Of a DNA stretch of 64,000 nucleotides, positions 1-10,564 are shown one piece after another (position 1 is the stretch's first letter; every line of letters starts with the position of its first letter). Source of the stretch: Mesostigma viride (Eukaryota; Streptophyta; Mesostigmatophyceae; Mesostigmatales; Mesostigmataceae); assembly GCA_009746045.1 (NCBI GenBank), contig RPFO01001400.1, positions 124,001-188,000 of the forward strand, read 5' to 3'. Both the position numbers and the translations under genes were made by a program. Under the pieces are notes generated by a model. The model had not been told where the DNA came from. It did no database searches and was given only the letters and a program-made list of their open reading frames with translations.

Positions 1-726
1 GTTCCTGAGGCTATGATGTTCTGGACTAATTGCTGGGGCTGGAATGTTGGCTGGGGCTGGACTATTTGGGGGCATCGGGCACAGGGGCGCTTGCCTCGTC
101 GGCACTCCTCTTGGCCAGTCATGTGTGCCCCTCTTATTTTCTTGATCAAGCACCCATGCGCGCCCGCACCAGGGAGATGTATTGATTTCTTTTGTATTGT
201 CATGCACAGACTGGTGGTGGTGTGCACTTATGTAATTCTTTCGTACATTTACCCAGCTTTCTCATTTCCTACCCTGTGCACCGACGTATCTGGGTGCGTC
301 TCATGGTACGCACATTGACCCGGTCAGATTGTGGCACCCGGGACGGCCACCTACACCCCTCTCTCTCACTTGATGCCGACACAGCTCATGCTTGGGCATG
401 CCTGTGATGTCACGGCCCTGTTGTGGTCGTATATCGGACATGATTTCCTTTACGGTCGCGGTCGCCTGTCGGACATGATGTTCTTCGAGTGTGCCCTCAC
501 CCTGCAAAGCGCACACCTGTATGCGTATGAATGGCCAGTTGCTACTTGTCGTTCACACGGCTGCTCTGTTGCGTGTATGCCTCACTCACATTACATCCAG
601 AATTACTAGTATTACATACAAGTTACATTTGCCCTACACACACGCGCACGCACACACCACACCTCCGCCGGCTGCCCCCTGTCGATATCTTCTCCCCACC
701 CCACCCTCTCCCCCTCCCCCCTTCAG
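1..726. other. Region upstream of first recognisable exon; no gene seen
   Basis: No convincing coding segment is visible. The stretch contains a CA-rich patch near 640-662 and a pyrimidine-rich run ending in TTCAG at 722-726, which is the splice acceptor of the first exon below. Most of it is probably intron of the same gene. Earlier exons would then lie to the left of the window or be too short to recognise here. Confidence 0.5.
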
Positions 727-3700
727 ATCGACCTGCTGTACACGTCGCCGCAGATATTCGAGTACCTGGTCGCGTTTGACATTGCGAGCCACGAGGCGTT
801 TGCTAATACTTTCTCCGACACGGGAAGCCTGTCCCCCAAGGACGCGCGCCTGCTGGGCCAGCTGCTCTCGCTCGCAAAGGTAAGGCTACATTGACCGCAC
901 CGGTGGGGTTGTAATGACCTAACAGTCTAGCGGCCAAGGTAAGGCTGGCGCCCACACCGGTGGGGTGACAGTGACCCCTTGGTGACTATAGCGGCTAGGG
1001 AGATGTGCTCTGCACACCGGCTTGGGTCATGTCCAGTGCGTTGTGACATCCTGTAATTATAGGTCCAGTGCAGTCTGTGACGCGGGAAGCTGTGGTTGGG
1101 CTGTGGCAAAAAGTTGCGTGGGAGGTTTGTGGTTGGGGTCAGCACATGGTGTTTAGGTAACAGCAAGAGGTTCTAACGCAGCACATCGACCAACCTGCAT
1201 GGCCCTGCTTTTGTCGTTGCTATCGCCCGCCATCACCCATCCCCCGTGGATACATCCCCAACCCCCGCGCTCACCCGCCCGGCTGTGCTTGTCCCACGCT
1301 CACCTTCCCTGCCAACTTTGCCCCACTCTCTTCCCCTTTGTGGTGTGCCTCCCTGCCCTACCCCGCCCCATGGCACCTCCCCCCCGCCCCTTGCCCGCTG
1401 TGCTGCTGTCGCGCCAGGTGTCGTTCCTCTACTTGCCGCACATGGGCGACGCGCAGGTGGTGGAGGTGCTGCACGAAGCGGCGCAGGCCGTCGACGCGCA
1501 GCTGGAGCTGGACTTCACTGATGAGGGCGTTGCAATCATACGGTGAGGAATGAAGACATGCTGCTACAATCCTAAAGAGCTAGTGTTCATGACCATCATG
1601 GTGGGAGGGGGACGCGATCATACGGTGAGGAATGAAGACATGCTGCTACAATCCTAAAGAGCTAGTGTTCATGACCATCATGGTGGGAGGGGGACGCGAT
1701 CATACGGTGAGGAATGCAGACATGCCGCTATAATACTAAAGAACTAGTGTTCATGACCATCAAGGTGGGAGGGGGACGCGATCATACGGTGAGGAATGAA
1801 GACATGCTGCTACAATCCTAAAGAGCTAGTGTACATGACCATCATGGTGGGAGGGGGACGCAATCATACGGTGAGGAATGAAGACATGCTGCTACAATCC
1901 TAAAGAGCTAGTGTTCATGACCATCATGGTGGGAGGGGGACGCGATCATACGGTGAGGAATGCAGACATGCCGCTATAAAACTAAAGAACTAGTGTTCAT
2001 GACCATCATGGTGGGAGGGGGACGCGATCATACGGTGAGGAATGAAGACATGCCGCTACAATCCTAAAGAGCTAGTGTTCATGACCATCATGGTGGGAGG
2101 GGGGCGCAATCATACGGTGAGGAATGAAGACATGCTGCTACAATCCTAAAGAGCTAGTGTTCATGACCATCATGGTGGGAGGGGGACGCGATCATACGGT
2201 GAGGAATGAAGACATGCTGCTACAATCCTAAAGAGCTAGTGAACATGACCATCATGGTGGGAGGGGGACGCGATCATACGGTGAGGAATGAAGACATGCT
2301 GCTACAATCCTAAAGAGCTAGTGTTCATGACCATCATGGTGGTAGGGGGACGCGATCATACGGTGAGGAATGAAGACATGCTGCTACAATCCTAAAGAGC
2401 TAGTGTTCATGGCCATCATGGTGGGAGGGGGACGTGATCATACGGTGAGGAATGAAGACATGCTACTGTACTAATGAATTGATCTACCGTTGCCCATCAC
2501 ATGGTAAGGGCATCGCGATCATATAAGGGAAGGGTAAGGGCATCGCGATCATATAAGGGAAGGGTTGATCATTTATGTGATTTGGTCCAAGGGGTCATGG
2601 GCCCTTCATATGATGAGGGTGTCGCTGTCACCCTGCGCTTTTACGGGCTGGCCGTCCGCTGGTGGCCCACCAACGCGGCTTGCAGACACCAAGGAGCTCC
2701 ACGCCCTGGCGGCCGTTGGGCGTGCCCTGTCAGCCGACGCTCCACCTGGCCATACGCAGACTGCACTTGACTGCCTACATCAAAGCTGGGCCTGCCTGGG
2801 ATAAAGGCTGTCGGTCACGGCCGTTTTTCCCCTGCTGGCCGTTTCTTTGCTGCTCTTTTCTTTGCTGCCCTTTTCTTTGCTGGCCTTTTCTTTGCTGGCC
2901 TTTTCTTTGCTGGCCTTTTCTTTGCTGGCCTTTTCTTTGCTGGCCTTTTCTTTGCTGGCCGTTTCTTTGCTGCTCTTTTCTTTGCTGCTCTTTTCTTTGC
3001 TGGCCTTTTCTTTGCTGCCCTTTTCTTTGCTGGCCTTTTCTTTGCTGCCCTTTTCTTTGCTGCCCTTTTCTTTGCTAGCCGTTTCTTTGCTGCCCTTTTC
3101 TTTGCTGCCCTTTTCTTTGCTGCCCTTTTCTTTGCTGCTCTTTTCTTTACTGCCCATTTCTTTGCTGGCCTTTTCTTTGCTGCTCTTTTCTTTGCTGGCC
3201 TTTTCTTTGCTAGCCGTTTCTTTGCTGGCCTTTTCTTTGCTGGCCTTTTCTTTGCTGGCCTTTTCTTTGCTGGCCTTTTCTTTGCTGGCCTTTTCTTTGC
3301 TGGCCTTTTCTTTGCTGGCCTTTTCTTTGCTGCCCTTTTCTTAGCTGGCCTTGACTTTGCTGCTCTGTTCTTTGTTGGCCTTTTCTTTGCTGCTCTTTTC
3401 TTTGCTGGCCTTTTCATTGCTACCCCTGCGCCCCTGTGCGCACTTGCTGTGTGGCACCAGCACCATAGTAACCTGTTGTGCCTTCTGCAGCTCTCCCCAG
3501 GCACACCCTGCCGTGTGGGCCCCCTTGCCCCACGCCCCCCCTGACGCTCACCTCCCCCGGCACCTGTTGCCGTTCGCCTTCTTTTGCGTTGCAGGATGGG
3601 CACGCTGTCGCGGTACGTGGCGCACCATTTCCGGGACAAACGCGAGCCAAAGGACAAGTGCGCGCGCCGGCCCTACTACAGGTGGGTGGGTTGTTTTGTT

Positions 3701-6700
3701 TATTATGGGTAGGTTGGACCAAGGAACAGTTGTGCGCGCTGGCCCTACTACAGGTGGGTGGTGGTTTTGTTTGCTGTGGGTAGGTTGTACTAGAGGGGAG
3801 AGTGCACGCCGGCCATACTGCAGTCACCAGTTACTTTGAAATAGGCCCTAGTAGACATGACTGCGCATGCGGGTCCTACCAGGCGTGCAGCGCATGTGTG
3901 CAGCCTGGGCGGTGTGGCGGCATGGCCCGCCCTGCATCAAAGTTGGGCCTGGGTTGGTGGAAGCGACGCTGTGGGGCCGGGCTGTTGTGCATCCAGTGCA
4001 ATGGCGAGGCAGTGCGCTCTTAATGCGCATGGGTGCGGGGCCGCTGGCCTGGGCACGTCACCCATACGCGGGCGGGCAATGGCCCAAGACACCTCATCCA
4101 AGGCATGTCGATGGGCGGTGGGGCCGCATATGTGGTGGGTGGGGGGTGGGGAGGGGGCAGGGGGGGGCAGACGGGGTAATTTGAAGCTTGCTAAGTAGGA
4201 CGGTAGCACAGACTGGGAAGTGTTTTCAGCCGAGCCTAGGCGCTCATGTCGCCCTCGACGTTCATGTCGCCCTCGATGTTTGTGTCGGCCTCGACGTTTA
4301 TGTCGCCCTCGATGTTCATGTCGCCCTCGATGTTCATGTCGCCCTCGATGTTTATGTCGCCCTGGATGTTTACGTCGCCCTCGGAGATTGTTGTCTTCCG
4401 CTGCCTTGAAGCCGTGATCAGGGCACCAGCTATCATGTCCAGGGCTGCAGCAAGGGGCTTTTGGAGGGCTCGTTCGGAGGTAAAGTCCTTACAGGGTAGT
4501 CTTTCAGAGATAGGCGCCGTACAGGTAGCCCACCCATCCAATGGTGCTAGCGGCCATGCTGCAGCATGCTGTGATTTTTGCACCAAAGAGCGGTGGGCCC
4601 CACCCATTGCTTGCCTGCACGTTCGGTGCCACTGGACGGTGCCTCACTGGTCCCGTGTACCCGCTCTGCGTGTTGCCCTCGCCATCTGCGCTGCGTGCCT
4701 GCTCTGCGTGTTGCCCTCGCCACCTGCGCTGTGTGCCACTGCGCTGTGCTTGGTGCTACCACCCGCAGGCTTGACGTCCCCAAGCTGGGGGAGAACTTTG
4801 CCAAGGCGCCGCCCGTGCTGTCCGACTGCGTGTGCACGGCCAGATCCGACAAGTCCCCCAGTGGTGGGTGGCTGCTCACACTGTCCGTCACAGGGTGGCG
4901 CTGGCAGCAAGCCATGAAGATAGGCTTCATGTCACAGGGTGATGCTAGCAGCAAGGAAGGAAGATAGGCTTCGTAAACCTGCAGTCACAAGCCGTTAGCG
5001 CGCAGGACAAGCAAACCGCCACAGGCAAACAGGCCCAAGTGCAAATGTTAGTTTGACTAGGAATGTATGGTTTACAAGTCCGCCGCAAGCACTTGTCTGG
5101 GTCACGCTTGTTTCTGATCTGTGGGCCTCCATGCTCTCCTGACCTGACCTGTGGGGTCTCTGTCTAGGGTTTAGAGCCTGTCCAGCTTGCGTGCTGGCGT
5201 CCTGAACACCTCGGGTTGTGCGCTAATTGGCATCGCCCCCTGTTGCCTGCTGGCATCCGCCTTGTTGCCTGTTTCCCCTCCTCTGTTGGATTACGGCGTT
5301 GCTCCTGATTGCCCACCGGGTCGCTCGCGATCGCCCACCGTGTCGCTCGCGATCGCCCACCGTGTCGCTCGCGATTGGCCTCCGTGTTGCTCGAGATTGC
5401 CCGCCATGTTGCTCCCGATTGCCCACTGTGTTGCCCGCGATTGCCCACTGTGTCACTCACGATTGCCCACCACGTTGCTCCCGATTGCCCACGCTGCCTC
5501 CCTGCGGTTCTTCCTCCGCGACGCCGCGGCGGTGCCCCCCGTCCCGCGCTGGCGGCACGCACGGGCTGCCGAGTCTGGCACTGTGTCCGGCGACCCCTCC
5601 TGCATTCTCCCCCCACCCCCACCCCCTTTGTGCAGGCGACAAGGTGGCCCCCATGCGCACGTGCAGCGACAACAACCGCATCAAGATGACCCACTCCTCC
5701 TGGGTGTCCATGCACCTGGTGAGCGGCATGATGTAGCGATCGCACCCACAGCCGTGCAGGCATGGCAGGGCACATCGCCTGTGTCGTGGCTGGGACCGCG
5801 AGATAAAGAGCGCCTTTGTTGGTAGGCTGGCTAGGGGGGCGAGGATGGGACGCAACGCCATGTCATCGGTCGTGGTTAAAGTGCATTAGCAAGAATTTTT
5901 TCAGGCGGGCGGTCTTGTGTCAGTAGAATATATGCCTTTGAAGGCTCATCCGCGGGAGAGAAACAGGAACGCGAGGCAAGATTTGGGGTGGCAGCATGGG
6001 ACATTGTTTCTGGTGTAAAAGGCCATCGTATTTTCTGCTGGGTTTGTACCTCCACCAAGCAGAAAAGCGGGGATGGAAGCACCAGTGAGTATGTTGGGTC
6101 ATCAAAGGGGTTACACCGGCCATTAGTGCACTGCATGCCTGCATGGCTGCTTTCTGCAAAAAGATTGCAGCGTGTTTGCTGGGAAACGCCCTCACCGGAT
6201 GTTCTCTCTCACTCTCCTCTTGCTACCCCCGTCTGCCCTTCCTTGCCCTCGCCCATCGGGTGAGTTTTTCCTGCGTTCCTGCTGGGTTGCCGCTCATGTG
6301 CGCGGTGTCGCCGAGGGGCGCACGAGAGAGGGGTTTCATGGCTGGGGGCTACGTTCCATGGACGGGGATGGGGTGGGCAGCAAAGGATGGCCCCGCCCAT
6401 TACCGCCTGGTCACCCTCCCCTCCCCTCCTCTTTCCTCCTTGCATCCTGGGTTGTGGGCTGCCACTGCTATTCTCATGCCCAGATCGAAGAGGTAGACGT
6501 CCGTCCCATCCTCATGCCTGCACCCTGCCTGGGTTCCCAGCCACGGCTAACACCAACCCTGTGCAATGCCAACACCCTTGTCGTGCCAACCCCCCATGAT
6601 GCCCTCGCCCCTCTGTGCGGCCACCCCCCCTCCACACGCTTGCCCCTGTTCGGCCACTCCCCCACCCTCATTGGCCCCAATCGGCCCTAATTGGCTCTAA

Positions 6701-9700
6701 TCGGCCCTAATCGGCCCTTAACTTCCCTAACCTGCCCTTATCGGCCAGCTGGCAGCACTGGGCCTGGGCGAGCGTGACAAGGCCCACATGGTGCACCAGC
6801 TGGGGGAGATGCCGGCTGTGGACAACTGCGCGACGTGGTGAGTGAAGAGGTGGCGCGACCTGGTGCATGGACCACTGCAGTATGTGCTGAATGGACAGGT
6901 GTCGCGATTTGGTGATACCCACTGCCCGCCTGATGCCGCTCCGATTCCCTGCCCGCTCTACCTCCGTGCCCACCCCGCTGTCCTGCCCGCTCTACCTCCG
7001 TGCCCACCCCGCTGTCCTGCCCGCTCTACCTCCGTGCCCACCCCGCTGTCCTGCCCGCTCTACCTCCGTGCCCACCCCGCTGTCCTGCCCGCTCTACCTC
7101 CGTGCCCACCCCGCTGTCCTGCCCGCTCTACCTCCGTGCCCACCCCGCTGTCCTGCCCGCTCTACCTCCGTGCCCACCCCGCTGTCCTGCCCGCTCTACC
7201 TCCGTGCCCACCCCAATGTCCTGCCCACTCTACCTCCGTGCCCACCCCGCTGTCCTGCCCGCTCTACCTCCGTGCCCACCCCGCTGTCCTGCCCACTCCA
7301 CCTCCGTGCCCACCCCGCTGTCCTGCCCGCTCTACTTCCGTGCCCACCCCGCTGTCCTGCCCCCTCTACCTCCGTGCCCACCCCACTGTCCTGCCCGCTC
7401 TACCTCGGTGCCCACCCCGCTGTCCTGCCCGCTCTACCTCCGTGCCCACCCCGCTGTCCTGCCCGCTCTACCTCCGTGCCCACCCCGCTGTCCTGCCCGC
7501 TCTACCTCCGTGCCCACCCCGCTATCCTGCCCGCTCTACCTCCGTGCCCACCCCGCTGTCCTGCCCGCTCTACCTCCGTGCCCACCCCAATGTCCTGCCC
7601 ACTCTACCTCCGTGCCCACCCCGCTGTCCTGCCCGCTCTACCTCCGTGCCCACCCCGCTGTCCTGCCCACTCCACCTCCGTGCCCACCCCGCTGTCCTGC
7701 CCGCTCTACTTCCGTGCCCACCCCGCTGTCCTGCCCCCTCTACCTCCGTGCCCACCCCGCTGTCCTGCCCGCTCTACCTCCGTGCCCACCCCGCTGTCCT
7801 GCCCGCTCTACCTCCGTGCCCACCCCGCTGTCCTGCCCGCTCTACCTCCGTGCCCACCCCAATGTCCTGCCTGCTCTACCTCCGTGCCCACCCCGCTGTC
7901 CTGCCCGCTCTACCTCCGTGCCCACCCCGCTGTCCTGCCCGCTCTACCTCCGTGCCCACCCCGCTGTCCTGCCCGCTCTACCTCCGTGCCCACCCCGCTG
8001 TCCTGCCCGCTCTACCTCCGTGCCCACCCCGCTGTCCTGCCCGCTCTACCTCCGTGCCCACCCCGCTGTCCTGCCCGCTCTACCTCCGTGCCCACCCCGC
8101 TGTCCTGCCCACTTCACCTCCATGCCCACCCCGCTGTCCTGCCCGCTCTACCTCCGTGCCCACCCCGCTGTCCTGCCCACTCCACCTCCGTGCCCACCCC
8201 GCTGTCCTGCCCGCTCTACCTCCGTGCCCACGTCGCTGTCCTGCCCGCTGCGTTCGTAGACATCTACAAACTAGATCTGTGCCCGCATCGCTATCTAGCC
8301 CACCATCGCACCGTGTTACCAGCATGCTTACCCTCCCTGTCCCACGTATCTGCCAGCATCCGTACTGAGTAATAGTTTTCCAACGATATTCTTGTCTGTA
8401 ACGCATGTACTACAAGTAGGCAGCCCCCAGCCGTGACCGCGAGTGCCAGGTGGCAGCGCGAGCATGGTCCCGGCAGGCAGAGGCTTCGGGCAGGCAGAGG
8501 CTGACTATCTGGAGCGTTGCATGCGTGGAGGCCATGTGTAGGTTTGGGGTTAGATGCGCAGCACCAACCACGAGAATGTTTAGCACCCCAGTGCAAGGAC
8601 GCTGGATGGGGGGATGCGGCCCGCCTCTGTGCCTGCGTTTGCTGTGGCGGCATGCCTCCTTTGTTGGGTGTCAAGCCCAGTCACGGCGCCTGGCTCCTCC
8701 CAGCTATGGCAGGCATGGCAAAAGTAGCCCTGAAGCGAAAATGGATGTATCAAAGCACAAATGCCTCATTACCGCCGCGTAAATGTTGCAAGGATTATTT
8801 GCCGCCTGACCTGTGCTTGCCAGGGTGGTATCCTTGGTGGATTATGTAGCTTGGTTTGTCAGGCATGCCCTTTGCCTCAACAAGCGTTTGCCGGCTGTGG
8901 GTGGGTTGTGAACCGCCCCTGCTGCCTACCCATCGCTGCGCCTGCCCTTTGCAACAAACTTAACTTAATCAGGGGCTCCCCTCAGCACCACGCAGGTACC
9001 AATTCAGTGCGCCCTGTTCCCTGTAGCCTTTGCACCGCTGCCAACTGACCACCTCCTGTACCCTCTGCCTGCTGACCTGCCTGTCGGCCACTGGTACCCT
9101 AATGGGTGTGCACAGGGAGCTGTGCTGGAGCGCAGGGGAGCTGGTCTGGTGCTCACACAACCCCAAGGTAAGATATTTTAATGGCCGCGCGTCTGAGGCG
9201 CACACAACTCCAAGGTGAGCCGCCACTGTTGTCATGACATGCCGGCTGCTGGTGGCTGTAGCCAGAAGGTTCTGGTGCTAGCAAAGGTGGGACGGTGACA
9301 TTTGGTAGGTGAGCAAGGCCTGTGTATGACCTGTCCATCTCCTTCTTGGGCAGTTTGTTGGAGGATTGTGGGTAGCGGTGTCAGGGCCTTGGCGGGGTAT
9401 GGCGAAATGCTGCTCCTCCTGTTGCTACTGCAAGTCCAGATTCCATACGTCGTTTGAAGTAAAAGGAAGCTGTTCAGGACCGAGCCTTGTTAGCATGTTG
9501 ACTCCCATCATCTTAGTATTGTGGACAAGTCATTTGGTCCATGAACTAAATGCCACGCTTGTGCTAAACCGCACCCTCCCTGTGCCCCCTGCAGATGATG
9601 AAGCGGAAGATGAAGAATTACAGCCACTTTGAGTGCCCGGTGATCAAGACCAACGAGCCCGGCTGCTGCTTCCGCATGTTTGTGTGGATGCTCTACGACT

Positions 9701-9816
9701 GCGTCGGCGTTTCAGTGGACGATTTCTCCATGATTGGCCACGGATCGGAGATTAATGGACGGTCACTTGCCAACTGCTGGAAGCATGTGGAGCAGGAAAT
9801 TAAGAACCACCTATGA
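727..9816 (+). CDS. Unidentified multi-exon gene, C-terminal 301 codons (8 exons, 5' end missing)
   Basis: I do not recognise the product. The model is exons 727-879, 1418-1542, 3595-3681, 4769-4863, 5636-5718, 6749-6837, 9116-9167 and 9595-9816 (TGA). Every intron is GT-AG, and all phases fit (0, 2, 2, 1, 0, 2, 0), which joins 906 nt into one open frame. This is strong internal support. The first exon starts at an acceptor in phase 0, so the true start lies upstream. The product is soluble-looking with no clear membrane segment. The last exon (73 residues, starting [15 protein letters not shown]) is the longest; it is rich in Cys, Trp and Met and ends in EQEIKNHL. Introns are long (427-2278 bp) and most hold their own minisatellite. 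A diverged copy of the last roughly 33 bp, including the stop region, follows directly at about 9818-9852. A function would need a database search of the spliced protein. Confidence 0.72.
877..996 (+). repeat. Tandem duplication containing the exon-1 splice donor
   Basis: The exon end plus donor AAG|GTAAGGCT at 877-887 recurs at 936-946, a period of 59 bp. Both copies are followed by a CACCGGTGGGGT segment and an AGCGGC segment. The intron therefore contains a second near-perfect donor 59 bp downstream. A more diverged third copy may follow (CACACCGG near 1013). Confidence 0.7.
1535..2470 (+). repeat. 82-bp minisatellite, about 11 units, each with a copy of the exon-2 splice donor
   Basis: The block ATCATACGGTGAGG occurs at 1535, 1617, 1699, 1781, 1863, 1945, 2027, 2109, 2191, 2273, 2355 and 2437, exactly 82 bp apart. 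The first occurrence is the real exon end and donor (CG|GTGAGG at 1542/1543), so the array starts inside the exon and each unit repeats the donor. Units differ by only a few substitutions. A 30-bp repeat (two copies, 2503-2562) follows. Confidence 0.95.
2503..2562 (+). repeat. 30-bp direct repeat, two copies
   Basis: Two identical adjacent 30-bp units containing GGGCATCGCGATCATATAAG lie at 2503-2532 and 2533-2562, inside the second visible intron between the 82-bp and 15-bp arrays. Confidence 0.85.
2838..3423 (+). repeat. 15-bp minisatellite (TTTGCTGGCCTTTTC-like), about 39 units
   Basis: The unit TTTGCTGSCCTTTTC repeats with a 15-bp period through almost 600 bp of intron. Variants (GCC, CTC and GCCG positions) are interspersed. 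Because 15 is a multiple of three, both strands show long spurious reading frames: a Lys/Arg/Pro/Ala-rich one on the minus strand and a Leu/Phe/Ser one on the plus strand. It lies just upstream of the acceptor of the 3595-3681 exon and makes a very long pyrimidine-rich tract there. Confidence 0.93.
3660..3830 (+). repeat. Tandem duplication of exon-3 end and donor, 2-3 copies
   Basis: The exon end GGCCCTACTACAG|GTGGGTGG at 3681/3682 recurs at 3753/3754, a 72-bp period, and in degraded form at 3823/3824. The sequence between also repeats (TTTTGTTT, then TGGGTAGGTTG). This is the third visible intron in this gene with its donor duplicated. Confidence 0.8.
4246..4386 (+). repeat. 18-bp minisatellite, about 8 units
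   Basis: Units of ATGTCGCCCTCGATGTTC, with G/T variants, repeat with an 18-bp period within the third visible intron. The open frames seen in the repeat on both strands are by-products of the 18-bp period. Confidence 0.9.
4660..4745 (+). repeat. Short tandem duplication (about 36 bp, 2-3 copies)
   Basis: A segment containing CTCTGCGTGTTGCCCTCGCC followed by a CTGCGCTG block repeats about twice just upstream of the acceptor of the 4769-4863 exon. Confidence 0.6.
4875..4968 (+). repeat. Imperfect direct repeat (about 44 bp, two copies) at the start of the fourth visible intron
   Basis: Two adjacent segments start with GTCACAGGGTG and end with AAGATAGGCTTC. They begin about 20 bp after the donor at 4863/4864. 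The donor region itself (GTGGGTGGCTG) loosely resembles the repeat start, so this may be a decayed case of the donor duplications in the other introns. Confidence 0.55.
5305..5495 (+). repeat. 22-bp minisatellite
   Basis: About eight units of GATYGCCCACCGTGTCGCTC-like sequence repeat with a 22-bp period, becoming more diverged toward the right. The array lies within the fourth visible intron, upstream of the exon at 5636. Confidence 0.85.
6945..8250 (+). repeat. 34-bp minisatellite (about 38 units) with an 11-unit higher-order repeat
   Basis: The unit GCCCGCTCTACCTCCGTGCC + CACCCCGCTGTCCT repeats every 34 bp through the sixth visible intron. Variant units (AATGTCCTGCC, CCACTCCACC, TACTTCCG, CCCCCTCTACC) recur in the same order at 7196-7381 and 7570-7755, 374 bp apart, which is exactly 11 units. 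This shows segmental copying of an 11-unit block inside the array. The four long reading frames in this interval (Pro/Cys/Ala/Leu-rich) are repeat artefacts. Confidence 0.95.
9148..9222 (+). repeat. Duplication of exon-7 end and donor
   Basis: The exon end CTCACACAACCCCAAG|GTAAG (9167/9168) recurs as GCACACAACTCCAAG|GTGAG (9214/9215), 47 bp downstream inside the intron. Both copies are usable donor consensus sequences. Confidence 0.75.
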
Positions 9817-10250
9817 TAAGTGGAGGAGGAGATTAAGAAGCGCATATGAGAAGATGAGCCCATGGCAGCTGGTTTTGTTTGCATTAGCGGAATTTTTTGT
9901 TGTTCGGAGACTTGGAAAAGGGGGATGAGCCGGACTCGTGAAGTAAAGAAACTTGGAGCACTGGCAGCATTATAACAGAGGATAGTTGGTCGCGTAGTTG
10001 CCACGCATGCTGTCTAATCACAACCGGCTGGCGCTACTGCATTCCCAGGCGAACAAATCTGCCATGATGGCCTTGTGGATATCATCATGCCTGACAGCAG
10101 CCCATTATACCATTTAACAAAGTTGAGGGCTCATGCAGGATGTCTTTGCTCTTGTGCAATAGCATAAAAGGTCAAGAAGGCTGCATGCATCCATTTTTCT
10201 GTAATCGCTGAATGTTCAGCGTCTAGAATTATTCCAGATATCTATGAGAC
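9817..10250 (+). other. 3' flank of first gene; no further gene seen
   Basis: This is probably the 3' UTR and intergenic sequence. The first 35 bp are a diverged tandem copy of the terminal coding segment. I see no convincing polyadenylation signal that can be assigned with confidence, and no open frame of note. Confidence 0.4.
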
Positions 10251-10462
10251 AAACAGCGCAGACCAGAAATCTGGAAAATCCGGGCCATTTATTCAAAGCA
10301 CAGGGCGGAAATCTGGAAGAATCCGCACCATGGTAGCTCGAGCCTCCCGTTATCTTATCAGCGTTTGTCGAGTCGTTCAGGATGATGGAAATGAATGGAG
10401 CTAGGTGGACATGCGTAGCCGTGGACAGTAAAAATTATGGATGGCTAACGTTCATCAAGACC
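10251..10462 (-). mobile_element. 3'-terminal fragment of a Penelope-like element
   Basis: This stretch matches 41335-41495 on the same strand: CAGCGCAG-CCAGAAATC, then ATGGTAGCTCGAGCC, TTCGAGTCGTTCAGGATGATG and an AAATTATGG block. There it forms the 3' end of the minus-strand Penelope-like insertion. This copy therefore looks like a strongly 5'-truncated second insertion in the same orientation, with its terminus near 10251. No coding sequence remains. Confidence 0.6.
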
Positions 10463-10552
10463 TAGAATTAATTAAGTAATTAATTAATTTATAGACACGT
10501 GACGGCGTCACGTGAGCATAAGTCCTCAGTGGGAGGGGAACATGAATTCAAT
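10463..10552 (-). mobile_element. 3' end of 'U' repeat family with ATTA tail and perfect palindrome
   Basis: An ATTA/TTAA-rich tail (10465-10492) is followed by CACGTGAC-GGC-GTCACGTG at 10496-10514, a perfect 8-bp inverted repeat with a 3-nt spacer. A shared block ending in AGTCCTCAGTGGGAGGGGAA comes next. The same module occurs at 54005-54065 and 54773-54995 (-) and at 39640-39843 (+). Read on the minus strand, the tail is the 3' end, as expected for a non-LTR/SINE-type element. Confidence 0.65.
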
Positions 10553-10564
10553 TGAATTGAATTG

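Noticed and set aside
2815-3657. 280-codon minus-strand frame rich in Lys/Arg/Pro/Ala, resembling a histone H1-like tail protein
   Set aside because: It is created by the 15-bp minisatellite in an intron of a plus-strand gene and overlaps a well-supported plus-strand exon (3595-3681).
6842-8372. Three long plus-strand frames (419-508 codons) with Pro/Cys/Ala/Leu repeats
   Set aside because: All three phases are open because of the 34-bp GC-rich array; they lie in an intron and have no unique sequence.
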